Shown here in pieces: positions 7,183 through 16,116 of a stretch of 39,040 nt of DNA. The DNA is from Bacteroidales bacterium UBA6340 (GTDB lineage: Bacteria; Bacteroidota; Bacteroidia; Bacteroidales; Paludibacteraceae). Every line of letters starts with the position of its first letter. Positions within the stretch are counted from its first letter, which is position 1. The DNA lies in the NCBI GenBank assembly GCA_002440265.1, contig DJSG01000015.1, positions 425 through 39,464 of the forward strand. The letters are read 5' to 3'. Under the pieces are notes generated by a model. The model was not told the origin of the DNA, did not search any database, and was given only the letters and a program-made list of their open reading frames with translations. A program made the translations under genes and the position numbers.

Positions 7183-7286
7183 TAGCATTATTGTATGACT
7201 TTTACAAAGATATTGCTATTTATGTCATTTATATATGTAATTATTGGCAATACGATTGTTGTTGTGCAACAATGTTGACCTTTTGA

Positions 7287-7369
7287 GATACGCATTGCTA
7301 TTCTTCAGGAGGGTTCACGAAAAAGGACCGTTTATTTGAACCCACCCCGAAGGAAGACTTGTGCGTATC
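7287..7369 (+). ncRNA. candidate structured 5' leader element
   Basis: Three nested complementary segments can be paired by eye: gatacgca (7287-7294) with tgcgtatc (7362-7369), tcttc (7302-7306) with gaaga (7353-7357), and gggttca (7311-7317) with tgaaccc (7337-7343). Together they make an interrupted stem-loop about 83 bases long in the mRNA leader, ending 71 bases before the start codon. I do not match it with confidence to a named RNA family. Confidence 0.5.
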
Positions 7370-7440
7370 GGTAGCGCGTTCCGAGAACTATATGCAGGAG
7401 GGACGCATTACCATCATCGAAAATTCAAAATACCTACATA

Positions 7441-10400
7441 ATGAAACATTTCAAACTACTTATCGTTGCCCTCGCCCTGTTGGGTGCAGGGAGCATGAAT
7501 GCGTTGGCAGAGAGCAAAACTATCACTTTGACCTACAGCAGTTTTGGCTTGAGCAGTTCTTATAGCCTTAAGTCTGCAACCGTTGATGGTTACACCTTTA
7601 CTATTGATGAGGGGTATAAAGGAACTCAAAATGGTGGATGCATCCAGATGAATAAAAAAAAGGGAAACGGAATACTTTACAATACCACCCCTATCTCCGG
7701 ATTGAAAAGTATTACAGTTAATGTAGCATCGGGTAACAATACATACACTATCACCACAGGAACCGTCCAAAAACCGACAACTACAGCGGGAACAGGCACC
7801 TCTACATCAACCACAAATGTCAAGAATACAGGCGATACTTATTTCCAAATAAAGGTAAGTGGAGCATGTTATTTCTCCTCTATAGTCATTACTTACGAAG
7901 CGGGTTCGCAAGAAACGAGTGTTTCTTTGGAGCAGAAATTATTTGGCGTAACGAGTGTTGCGAGCAATCCGACAAGCATTGCAAAAACGGAAGATGGCAT
8001 CACACTTTCCTATACAGCCAATACAGGATACCTATTGCCAGATGATATTGTGGTCGCTATCGGACAAGCCACCCTGTCTTCCAATGACGGATACACGTGG
8101 GATGCGGCAAGCGGAGAACTATGGATTATGCCGTCTGACGGTTTTACAGACGATGTGACCGTCACTATCTATGGCAAACTCCAATCCCCCACCAACCTAA
8201 AGGCAAGCGATATAACCGGCACGAGTGCTGTGCTATCGTGGGACGCATCCACAAGTGCGACAGGCTATATAGTCAGTGTTGAAGATGAGAATGGTGCGTC
8301 TGTTTTCAATGAAACCGTCAGTACGACATCCGTATCCGTCACAGGGTTAGCCCCTGAGACCTATCATATATGGTCCGTACAAGCCATTGATGCCAATACC
8401 CCCAATAGTGACAGCGGACAGGAAACAGGCGAGTTCACCACGCCCTCCGCCTGCACCCCATTAGACACCCCGACAGGACTCAGCGAATCCAACATCTCAA
8501 GCAATAGTGCTGTTCTCAGTTGGGCGTCCGTAGCCAATGCCACAGGTTACAGACTGACCTACGGGCTCGTGGACAATACAGGCAGCCAGACGGTAGATGT
8601 CACCGCCACAACGTACACGCTCACCGACCTTGAGGCACAATCTGCGTATATATGGGCAGTGTGTGCACTCGGCAACGGCACCACCTATTGTGACAGTAAG
8701 GATAGTCAAGCCGAAGATTTCAGCACCTTAGCCGCGTCCTGCACAGAGCAATACACCCTCTCCTATTGGCAAAGTTCACCCCAAGGTGCCGACACCAAAC
8801 TGTGCTTTGAGCAGGTGGGCAACACGTCGGAATACCAGATAGGCGGGTTCACAATCCCCGATGTGAGCACGTACTCCTACTGGGTGGGCTACAACAATTC
8901 GTTTTACTACAGCAACCTCGGTAGCAAAAATGCCAAATCAGCATCCGTAACCTTTGCGAACCTCCCCACAGCAGTGCTGCAGTCCAAGGGCACATACGCT
9001 CCGCAGACCGGTGCATACGGCACACTCCGTATCCATAGCGACTACTCCGATGACAACCTCTATATCGGTTTTCTGCCCGCCGGCTACCTGTTGCGATACG
9101 GCACACACGGCGTTTCCGATTGGCAGACGCTGCGACTGACGCAGGACGGCAATGTCTATACATCGGACATTATGACGCTCACCGCAGACATGCTCGCCAA
9201 GAATATCTGCGTCAATATCTATACACAGCCCACGTTCTCCGCGTCGGACGCGGGTGTCGGCATATCGTATTGGTCGGGCGAGCAAGGCATAAGCACCTTG
9301 CCATACAAGACTTCTGGTGCTGACGACGGTTGGGAGACCGGCAAGTCACTTGCCGAGGGTACGCGGGGTACGTTCCGCATGTGGGCGGACAACAATGCTA
9401 CGAACGGTTACCTTCACTTCGTGCCGTACTACCGTATCACATACGTGAATGGGGAAAGTGTCACCTATTCAGGCGACTACTCGTGCGAGCAGAGCGACAC
9501 GGAGCGCACAGTCACGCTCCCTACCCCCACCCGCGACGGGTACACCTTCCAAGGTTGGTCGGACGGCACTACCACATACACGGGAGGAACGGATTATACC
9601 CTCACCGCCGATGTCACGCTGACTGCCCAATGGGAACGGGTAAAGCACACCATCACATGGAGCACCCCTGCGGGTACAAGCACCACGACTGTCGCATCCG
9701 GTGACGCTGTTGTATTGCCTGCTACAGAGCCTGCGTCGTGTGACGAGGCATATCCCACCTTTGCGGGTTGGTTTACCACTCCTGCCGGCGAGAATGGTAT
9801 CATTGCTACCACCAAGCCCGAAGCACAAGTGACCGCAGAGACACGCCCCAATGGCGACGCGACATACTATGCGGTGTTTAGCGATGCTACGGAGGGAGGA
9901 GCATTAGAAAAAGCAACATCCATTAGTGATGGAGATATAATCTACTTGGCGACTTCTGCCACAGAGAATGGTGTCACAGGTGCTAACAGTAACAATAAAG
10001 ACGCTACTGTCAGTTCTACCATTTCAGAATGGATGCCATTTACAGTGAATGGTACCGCAAGCGCGTTCACTTTGAAGAATGGCACACAAGGCGTTACTGT
10101 GGCAAACAAAGTATTCAAGTTGAGCACATCTCCTACGACACTGACATTCAATAGTGACGGCTATTTCACATTTTCCGTAAGCGGGACGACATATTGTATG
10201 TTCAAACAAACATCGTACTACAGATGTTATGAAGTTTCCGAAATAAGTAATGGGCTTTACACTCAGTTTTTTATGTATAAGAGCGGTCCGTCTGCCACCG
10301 GTTACATCTCCTCGTGCTGCAACAATCCTGCTGAGGTTACCGTGACACCGGCAGCCACCACTATCACCATAGACGATAGCGGTGAGGCAAGTACCGGCGT

Positions 10401-13245
10401 CCGTTGTGAGCAGCAAGGCGGAAATGACGGCACGTGGACATATAGCGTGTCTCCCTCCACCGCGACTTTCGACGGCAGCACGTTCAAGACTACAGAAGCG
10501 GGGACCTATACCCTGACCGCCAGTTACACCGAAGCGGGTTGTGCAAAGAGCGGCAGTACCACCGTCACCGTCACTCCCCGCACATATACCCTCACCCTCA
10601 GCGACCGTGGCAACCTCACCGATGGCGGTCAGTACAGTGCGGGCACAAACATACCTCAGCCCACTTCTCCCGCCGGTGTATGCACCGATTATATAGACTA
10701 TACCTTCAGCGGTTGGGCTGTTGCACCTGTTTCCGATAGCAGTAGCACCTATACCCGCGTCACTTTCCCCTACCCTATGCCCGCAGGCGACGTCACACTG
10801 TATGCCGTATATCAATACACGGACGTAAATGCGGTTCCGCAGTTTGTGCTGACAAAGGACATTCCCGCGGCAGGCGACTCCGTTGTCATAGCCGCCAAGT
10901 CCACATCGGGTGCGTGGTATGCTCTCAAAGCGGCAAGCGGCAATGCTACGGCTGCACTTGCCGTCACAGACGATAATGTGGCGACCCCAGCCACGCAAGC
11001 GTTTCTATTGGAAGCAGATGGTGATAATCTGAGGTTAAAAGCCAGCGGTTCCAACTATGTTCACTTTAATAGTTCGGATATTAAAATAGCAGACGGCCCC
11101 ACCAATGCTGCCTTCACACTTACTGCAGACAACGGAATGTTCTACCTCACCCGCGCAGACAACCAACGTTGGATGAGCGTCACTCAAAGCGCAAACAGCG
11201 TATCCTTCGGTTCCACTAAAACAAAAATCACTGCGGGTAATTTCTATATTTTCAAGAAGAGTCAGAAGCAGTTGCTCTTCACTACCACGCCCGTTTGTGG
11301 CACTATCAGCACGATTGTATGGCATACGGACGGCATACAACTCGCCAGCGATGTGGATGTCACCGATGCTGAACTCCACATCGAGAGCCAAGAGCAGACC
11401 ACCATCGTCAGTGACCTTACCGCCAAACGTAACGCTGACGGCACCTATACCATTCCTATTCCCGAACTCAACACGCTGCCGTGCTCACGCCTGCGCCTCA
11501 CATTGCGGAAAGACAACCGCATCATCGCCCAATCCGAGCAGCGGGTACCCATTATCGTGTCCGGCAACACGACGACATCCGATGCCACCTATTTCCGCAA
11601 AGGTCTAACGGTGGACTCCTGCATACAATGCGATATTGTCGTGCAAGAGGGCGTGCTACTGGAGCATACTTCCGACTCGCTGCTCCAATTCAACCGTATG
11701 GACATCTACGCAGGCGGGAGGCTCCTCATAGGAAACAGCAGTCTCACACTTGACGAGATACGTCTCCATGCCACCAACGATCGCGTCTCCTACGCCATTC
11801 TGGACAACAATGACGGGGGCGGAGCGGCTGTGTCTGTCAGCCAAGTGGTTCATGTCAAGCGTATTGACGGGCACTATTGGTATCCGTTCTCCCTGCCCTA
11901 CGACTGCCGTATTGCCGACATACGCCAACTCAACGGGCAGTCGCTCGGCACCTTCGGCACGGACTGGGGCATCAAGTTCTATGACGGTCAACGCCGCCAG
12001 CGCGATGGCAACAGCACCACGCCCGCCGGTGAGGTGTCCAAATACTGGACGATGATGGCTGCCGACGCCACCCTCGAAGCCAATCACGGCTACATCATCG
12101 GGCTATTCGGACCCAACGAGGACGAGATGAAATCCGTCTATTTCACCCCTGCCACCCAGAGTAACTACACCGAGAGCGAGGACACCAAGACCACTCATAT
12201 CTACAACTGGAGCGATAATCTCACCTCTGCGCCCCGACACCACGGTTGGAATTTCGTCGGTTCTCCCTACATATCACTCTTCGGTTCCGCGGAAGAAGAC
12301 GAAGGACTCAACAACACCCATAGTCTGCGTATGGGCTATATCAATGTCCATGGCGAGACTATCGGCACCGACCACGTGCTTGTGTCCATCCCTGACCCCG
12401 GCGATGCCAATACGTACACCCAGTCGCCGGCCACCTCTACCACGCTCAAGCCCTTTATGGCATACTTTGTACAGGCGATAGACCCCACCGATGAGGGGCA
12501 GACTCTCGACCTGACTTACAGCAAGTCCAACCGCAGTCTGCCCGAAGCCGCACCACGACACACGACAAGCGGCAAGAGCAACACGAATATCTACATGGAA
12601 CTCACCGTCGCTAACGGCACACTGCGCGACAATGCGGGTATCCAAGTCAGCCCGGATTACAGCACCGACTACGAGATAGGCTTCGACCTTGTCAAGATGT
12701 ACGCCGCGACAACCAAGCCGCAACTCTTCACCTACGATGCCGCCAACAGTATGATGGCGTACCTCGCTATTCCCGATGCGTCCGCACAGCATATCCCTCT
12801 CGGACTGTATGTTCCTTCGGCAGGCACCTACACGCTGTCGGTCAACAGCCGTTCGCGTCTCGCGGATGCCGAGGCCGTCTATCTGCTCTATGAAGGTGCT
12901 ATCGTAGCCAATCTGCTCTACTCCGACTATGAGATACCGGCTGACACGCGAGGACTCGTAGCAGGCTACAGTCTTGACATCCGGCGTGCATCCGGTATCA
13001 CCACCGACAACCCGCAGACTGCCCCCCACGCGCCGCACGTCACTGTGCATGAAGGTACGCTGACTATTGGCAATCTGCCCGTCGGTGCCGAGGTGCATAT
13101 CTGCGACATGCTGGGGCGTACACTGCTCCACGAGGGCTGCACACGGTACCCCGTATTATCCTTGCCCATACCTGCCGCAGGTGTTTATACCATCTGCATC
13201 ACTGCCGACAACCATAGTTTCACCACCAAAACCATCATTCGCTAA
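7441..13245 (+). CDS. giant secreted multidomain protein with T9SS-like C-terminus, 1934 aa
   Basis: Signal peptide MKHFKLLIVALALLGAGSMN followed by ALA. Residues about 25-155 form a beta-rich N-terminal module. Two fibronectin III domains follow (about 252-335, PTNLKASDITGTSAVLSWD; about 340-430, TGLSESNISSNSAVLSW). Residues about 435-640 are a further beta-rich region. Listeria-Bacteroides/InlB repeats lie near 660-740 (DGYTFQGWSDGTT) and 735-815 (FAGWFTTPAGENG), with another near 1040-1120. Residues 1480-1860 are unassigned. The last 75 residues (VHEGTLTIGNLPVGAEVHIC, later LPIPAAGVYTICI) resemble a type IX secretion type A sorting domain, suggesting export through the outer membrane and attachment to the surface. 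No catalytic motif is seen; an adhesin or scaffold role is inferred. It is preceded by a promoter and structured leader and is followed after six bases by a small companion gene. Confidence 0.88.
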   Translation: MKHFKLLIVALALLGAGSMNALAESKTITLTYSSFGLSSSYSLKSATVDGYTFTIDEGYKGTQNGGCIQMNKKKGNGILYNTTPISGLKSITVNVASGNNTYTITTGTVQKPTTTAGTGTSTSTTNVKNTGDTYFQIKVSGACYFSSIVITYEAGSQETSVSLEQKLFGVTSVASNPTSIAKTEDGITLSYTANTGYLLPDDIVVAIGQATLSSNDGYTWDAASGELWIMPSDGFTDDVTVTIYGKLQSPTNLKASDITGTSAVLSWDASTSATGYIVSVEDENGASVFNETVSTTSVSVTGLAPETYHIWSVQAIDANTPNSDSGQETGEFTTPSACTPLDTPTGLSESNISSNSAVLSWASVANATGYRLTYGLVDNTGSQTVDVTATTYTLTDLEAQSAYIWAVCALGNGTTYCDSKDSQAEDFSTLAASCTEQYTLSYWQSSPQGADTKLCFEQVGNTSEYQIGGFTIPDVSTYSYWVGYNNSFYYSNLGSKNAKSASVTFANLPTAVLQSKGTYAPQTGAYGTLRIHSDYSDDNLYIGFLPAGYLLRYGTHGVSDWQTLRLTQDGNVYTSDIMTLTADMLAKNICVNIYTQPTFSASDAGVGISYWSGEQGISTLPYKTSGADDGWETGKSLAEGTRGTFRMWADNNATNGYLHFVPYYRITYVNGESVTYSGDYSCEQSDTERTVTLPTPTRDGYTFQGWSDGTTTYTGGTDYTLTADVTLTAQWERVKHTITWSTPAGTSTTTVASGDAVVLPATEPASCDEAYPTFAGWFTTPAGENGIIATTKPEAQVTAETRPNGDATYYAVFSDATEGGALEKATSISDGDIIYLATSATENGVTGANSNNKDATVSSTISEWMPFTVNGTASAFTLKNGTQGVTVANKVFKLSTSPTTLTFNSDGYFTFSVSGTTYCMFKQTSYYRCYEVSEISNGLYTQFFMYKSGPSATGYISSCCNNPAEVTVTPAATTITIDDSGEASTGVRCEQQGGNDGTWTYSVSPSTATFDGSTFKTTEAGTYTLTASYTEAGCAKSGSTTVTVTPRTYTLTLSDRGNLTDGGQYSAGTNIPQPTSPAGVCTDYIDYTFSGWAVAPVSDSSSTYTRVTFPYPMPAGDVTLYAVYQYTDVNAVPQFVLTKDIPAAGDSVVIAAKSTSGAWYALKAASGNATAALAVTDDNVATPATQAFLLEADGDNLRLKASGSNYVHFNSSDIKIADGPTNAAFTLTADNGMFYLTRADNQRWMSVTQSANSVSFGSTKTKITAGNFYIFKKSQKQLLFTTTPVCGTISTIVWHTDGIQLASDVDVTDAELHIESQEQTTIVSDLTAKRNADGTYTIPIPELNTLPCSRLRLTLRKDNRIIAQSEQRVPIIVSGNTTTSDATYFRKGLTVDSCIQCDIVVQEGVLLEHTSDSLLQFNRMDIYAGGRLLIGNSSLTLDEIRLHATNDRVSYAILDNNDGGGAAVSVSQVVHVKRIDGHYWYPFSLPYDCRIADIRQLNGQSLGTFGTDWGIKFYDGQRRQRDGNSTTPAGEVSKYWTMMAADATLEANHGYIIGLFGPNEDEMKSVYFTPATQSNYTESEDTKTTHIYNWSDNLTSAPRHHGWNFVGSPYISLFGSAEEDEGLNNTHSLRMGYINVHGETIGTDHVLVSIPDPGDANTYTQSPATSTTLKPFMAYFVQAIDPTDEGQTLDLTYSKSNRSLPEAAPRHTTSGKSNTNIYMELTVANGTLRDNAGIQVSPDYSTDYEIGFDLVKMYAATTKPQLFTYDAANSMMAYLAIPDASAQHIPLGLYVPSAGTYTLSVNSRSRLADAEAVYLLYEGAIVANLLYSDYEIPADTRGLVAGYSLDIRRASGITTDNPQTAPHAPHVTVHEGTLTIGNLPVGAEVHICDMLGRTLLHEGCTRYPVLSLPIPAAGVYTICITADNHSFTTKTIIR

Positions 13246-13251
13246 CAGACC

Positions 13252-13728
13252 ATGAAGACTTCTAATCGCACTTTTCCTTACCTTTCGCACGACATATCCG
13301 TCTTACTGTGCGGCATAATAATGGTTTTGTGTATGCCATGCACCCCTGCCAAGGCGCAGCAATTCGGGCAATGGGACCTGGATATGTACTCCACGTCCAT
13401 GTACATTAATCCTTCGGGGAACAATTATGCCGAGGTCACCTGCATGACTGCATTCAGCGGCAGCGTGGCATCTTCATGGACGCCATATAGCAATGATTAT
13501 TGCATCACGCCTGTAGGAGCCTCCCATGCCGCGGGCATCGGGTACGCCAACGGCTATATCGATGGTGCCAAACAGGGACTCCGCCGTGTGAGCCCTGGCG
13601 GCGGACTCGGTGAGCCGGGCGAAGGACTGCCTATCGGCGATGTACCTATAGGGCTGTTTCTGCTTCTCGCAGCCGTCTGTGCCTTGTACATACGGCGCAA
13701 GACTATGCGTAAAAAAGCAGAATATTAA
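13252..13728 (+). CDS. small secreted protein with PIGD/TM/basic C-terminal anchor
   Basis: A 158-residue protein of unknown function. An unusually long N-region precedes the hydrophobic stretch LLCGIIMVLCMPCTPAKAQQ, which looks like a signal peptide. The middle contains AGIGYANGYIDGAKQG. The C-terminus is a three-part signal: a Gly/Pro-rich linker GGGLGEPGEGLPIGDVP, the membrane helix IGLFLLLAAVCALYI and the basic tail RRKTMRKKAEY. Similar C-termini occur in small Bacteroidales proteins encoded next to type IX cargo, and the layout resembles sorting signals cut by membrane transpeptidases. That function is inference. It starts six bases after the giant gene's stop, so it is almost certainly co-transcribed and may act with that protein at the cell surface. 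Confidence 0.75.
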   Translation: MKTSNRTFPYLSHDISVLLCGIIMVLCMPCTPAKAQQFGQWDLDMYSTSMYINPSGNNYAEVTCMTAFSGSVASSWTPYSNDYCITPVGASHAAGIGYANGYIDGAKQGLRRVSPGGGLGEPGEGLPIGDVPIGLFLLLAAVCALYIRRKTMRKKAEY

Positions 13729-13799
13729 AAAGAGTTGTTAGGAAATTCGTGATAAACACAATGCCTATTGCTGACATATACTGGTGGAGATTTCTCAAG

Positions 13800-13821
13800 G
13801 TTCTCTCGGTATTCTCTCGGG
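13800..13821. repeat. 11-bp period repeat, 22-base shared core
   Basis: Units gttctctcggt and attctctcggg. The same 22 bases occur at 19337-19358 and 32712-32733. The preceding 11 bases (gatttctcaag) are a weaker unit in phase. Confidence 0.75.
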
Positions 13822-13988
13822 AATAACCCGATAAAGCCTTGGTGGAAATTCGATGTATGACTTGCTGTTTAGCGATACATCATTCACCGATGTACCCTAA
13901 TGGGGTGTCCGTATGTCTAATAAAGATTAAAAATACTTGTTTCTATTCGGGCATTTTACAGGTTCAGAGGTCTCCGTTAATGCACGAA

Positions 13989-14020
13989 TTTGCCTAACTC
14001 AATTTCTTTTCGTATTTTTG
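13989..14020 (+). promoter_or_regulatory. promoter of the YhcG-type nuclease gene
   Basis: TTTG at 13989-13992, 20 bases, TATTTTTG at 14013-14020, 24 bases before the start codon. Confidence 0.7.
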
Positions 14021-14044
14021 CACACATAATCAGTTCGGAATTTT

Positions 14045-15085
14045 ATGAGCGATATCCACATACATCCAAATAGCGATGTACCTCAAAGTACAAGTACCCA
14101 TTACCAAGTTCTATTGGGTGAGATTGGCACGCTGCTCCATGATGCCCGCTCCAAAGTGGCATACTCTGTCAATACCATTCTGGTGGATACCTATTGGCAG
14201 ATAGGGAAATATATCGTGGAATATGAGCAGTATGGCAATGAAAAAGCCGAGTATGGAAGCAACCTTGTCAGCCGTCTATCCACAGATTTGTCACGCCTGT
14301 ATGGTAAGGGCTTTGGCAGAAGTAACTTGCAGTATATGAGAAAGTTATATTCCGCGTTTCCAATTTGCGGGACACTGTCCCGCAAATTGAGTTGGAGTCA
14401 CTACTACGAGATACTAAAAGCCGATGACCCGCTGGAAATATCGTTCTACACCAAGGAGTGTGAGAAAGAAGGTTGGAGTGTCCGAGAACTGAAACGGCAA
14501 ATGAAAAGTATGCTCTTTCACCGTTTGGCACTGAGCAAGGACAAGGAGGGAGTGCTTCGACTCGCCAATGAAGGTATTGAGATACAGACTGCCGAAGACA
14601 TCATTAAAGACCCATACGTATTGGAATTTGTTGGGCTTCCCGACAGACTTTTGTACAAAGAGGGTGACTTGGAGAATGCCTTGACAGATAACCTCAGTCA
14701 GTTCCTTTTGGAATTAGGCAAGGGTTTTGCTTTCGTGGGCAAGCAGTATCGGTTCAGTATAGCAGGGCGACAATACTACGTGGACTTGGTGTTTTACAAT
14801 GTGATTCTCAAATGCTATTGTCTCATAGACCTCAAGCGCGGCGATGTGCAGCATGAGGATATCGGGCAAATGAACTTCTACCTCAACTATTTTCGTAAGG
14901 AGGTTTGTACGGAAGGTGATAATGAGCCTATCGGTATTGTCTTGGGTGCCAACGCTGACACCCTGACTATGGAGTATGCTTTGGATGGCATCTCTAATCA
15001 GTTGTTTGTCAGCCGCTATATGCTCTATTTGCCAGACAAGACCACTCTTGAAAAACAACTACGCCGTGTATTGGACAGACAATAA
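14045..15085 (+). CDS. YhcG-type PDDEXK nuclease domain protein (DUF1016)
   Basis: A 346-residue protein of the YhcG/DUF1016 family. The N-terminal half (residues about 20-170) is the helical DUF1016 region with LVDTYWQIGKYIVEYEQYG and SWSHYYEILKADDPLEISFY. The C-terminal half (about 185-335) is a PDDEXK nuclease fold: LGKGFAFVGKQYRF, then YYVDLVFYN carrying the Asp and YCLIDLKRGD carrying the acid-x-Lys pair. Family members are linked to DNA processing and to defence or mobile elements, but the cellular role is not settled. It stands alone behind its own promoter, converges on era, and no restriction-modification genes adjoin it. A 29-base perfect palindrome lies inside the coding sequence at 14361-14389. 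Confidence 0.9.
   Translation: MSDIHIHPNSDVPQSTSTHYQVLLGEIGTLLHDARSKVAYSVNTILVDTYWQIGKYIVEYEQYGNEKAEYGSNLVSRLSTDLSRLYGKGFGRSNLQYMRKLYSAFPICGTLSRKLSWSHYYEILKADDPLEISFYTKECEKEGWSVRELKRQMKSMLFHRLALSKDKEGVLRLANEGIEIQTAEDIIKDPYVLEFVGLPDRLLYKEGDLENALTDNLSQFLLELGKGFAFVGKQYRFSIAGRQYYVDLVFYNVILKCYCLIDLKRGDVQHEDIGQMNFYLNYFRKEVCTEGDNEPIGIVLGANADTLTMEYALDGISNQLFVSRYMLYLPDKTTLEKQLRRVLDRQ
14361..14389. repeat. 29-base palindrome inside the nuclease gene
   Basis: Arms caatttgcgggaca and tgtcccgcaaattg flank a single c. It encodes the residues just before LSWSHYYEIL. Confidence 0.85.
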
Positions 15086-15115
15086 CTCCCCTTCAACCAA
15101 TTGCGACCGCAATGA

Positions 15116-15142
15116 AATCGGGCAAGAGAAAGTTGCCTGATT
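15116..15142. terminator. bidirectional terminator between nuclease gene and era
   Basis: Arms aatcgggcaa and ttgcctgatt pair over ten positions with one G-U pair, around a seven-base loop, between two converging genes. Confidence 0.6.
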
Positions 15143-15143
15143 A

Positions 15144-16115
15144 TTAATTGAGGTCGTAGCCGTAGTGGCGGAGGCGGGATTGGGAGGAACGCCAGTCGCG
15201 GTCCACTTTGACGAACAACTGAAGGAATACCGGTTTGCCGAAGAACTCCTCTATATCATGGCGGGCTTGGGTGCCGACGCGCTTCAATGCCGAACCTGCC
15301 TTGCCGATGATGATACCCTTTTGGCTGTCGCGCTCCACGTATATGACAGCACTGATGCGAATGATGCCCTTCGGGTGCTCAGGGGACGGCTCCTCGTCGT
15401 GGAAAGACTCGACCTCCACCTCTACCGAATAAGGGATTTCCTTGTCATAGTTGAGCAGCACCTTCTCGCGGATAATCTCGTCCACAAAGAATCGGGAAGG
15501 CTTGTCCGTGAGTTGGTCCTTGGGAAAGAACGGCGGACATTCGGGCAGGGCATCGCGTATGGCGTCGAAGAGTTGCGCAGTGCCAAAGCGTTGTTGCGCA
15601 GAGATGGGAAATATAGTCGCCTGCGGCAACTGACGGTGCCAGTACTCCACCAACTGCTCCAACGTCTGCTGCGTGGTAAGGTCGATTTTGTTGATTACGA
15701 GAAATACTCGGACCTCCCCTACCCCTCCTTCAAAGGAGGGGTTCATATTAGAAGAACTTGGTCGTGAACTTAAGCGTGAACTTAGTTGTTTGACTTTATC
15801 CAGAAAGTCGGCGTTCTTCTCGGGGTTCTCGAGGACATCAGTGACGTAGAGCAAGACATCGGCATCCACCAATGCGGAGCGCGAGAACTCAAGCATCTGC
15901 TCCTGCAGGCGGTAGTTGGGACGCAGCACACCCGGGGTGTCGGAATACACCATCTGGAAGTCATCGCCATTGACGATGCCCATGATACGATGGCGCGTGG
16001 TCTGCGCCTTGGACGTGATGATAGACAGACGCTCCCCCACCAAGACATTCATCAGTGTGGATTTGCCTACGTTGGGATTGCCTACGATATTTACGAAACC
16101 GGAACGATGGTGCAT
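15144..16115 (-). CDS. era: GTPase Era with a repeat-derived insertion
   Basis: Essential GTPase that binds 16S rRNA and the 30S subunit during maturation. G1 is GNPNVGKST (12-20), the switch region has SKAQTTRHR, G3 is DTPG (59-62), G4 is NKID (142-145) and G5 is ISAQQ. The C-terminal KH domain carries GIIIGKAGSALKRVGTQARH. The 323 residues exceed the usual length of about 300 because of a low-complexity insertion at about 110-135 (QLSSRLSSRPSSSNMNPSFEG) just before the G4 strand. Part of it is encoded by an inverted copy of the C/G-rich hairpin repeat (15711-15741). The frame is intact and all G motifs remain, so the protein is probably functional. The start codon directly abuts a 7-base repeat array. 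Confidence 0.95.
   Translation of the reverse strand: MHHRSGFVNIVGNPNVGKSTLMNVLVGERLSIITSKAQTTRHRIMGIVNGDDFQMVYSDTPGVLRPNYRLQEQMLEFSRSALVDADVLLYVTDVLENPEKNADFLDKVKQLSSRLSSRPSSSNMNPSFEGGVGEVRVFLVINKIDLTTQQTLEQLVEYWHRQLPQATIFPISAQQRFGTAQLFDAIRDALPECPPFFPKDQLTDKPSRFFVDEIIREKVLLNYDKEIPYSVEVEVESFHDEEPSPEHPKGIIRISAVIYVERDSQKGIIIGKAGSALKRVGTQARHDIEEFFGKPVFLQLFVKVDRDWRSSQSRLRHYGYDLN
15711..15741 (-). repeat. C/G-rich hairpin repeat within era
   Basis: Stem cccctcctt/aaggagggg (15722-15741) with loop ca. Read on the minus strand, the hairpin is followed by taggggaggtc, matching the hairpin-plus-G-rich-arm plan of the copies at 1500 and 31114. It encodes PSFEGGVGEV. Confidence 0.75.
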
Positions 16116-16116
16116 T

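Larger units (their letters stand above)
6872..7440. other. 569-base intergenic region rich in repeats and structure
   Basis: In order it holds the slyD hairpin, an 11-base array, a 22-base inverted repeat, a 7-base array, a promoter and a structured leader for the giant secreted protein. No protein gene is supported. Confidence 0.7.
13729..14044. other. 316-base intergenic region
   Basis: Contains an 11-base array and the promoter of the nuclease gene. I see no further gene or clear terminator. Confidence 0.6.

Noticed and set aside
10024..10998. A 324-codon minus-strand frame within the giant secreted gene
   Set aside because: Antisense to a continuous frame with recognised domains; no start context or family features.
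14045..15085. A mobile element or defence island around the YhcG-type nuclease
   Set aside because: No integrase, transposase, inverted ends, attachment site or other defence gene is adjacent; only the single gene is supported.
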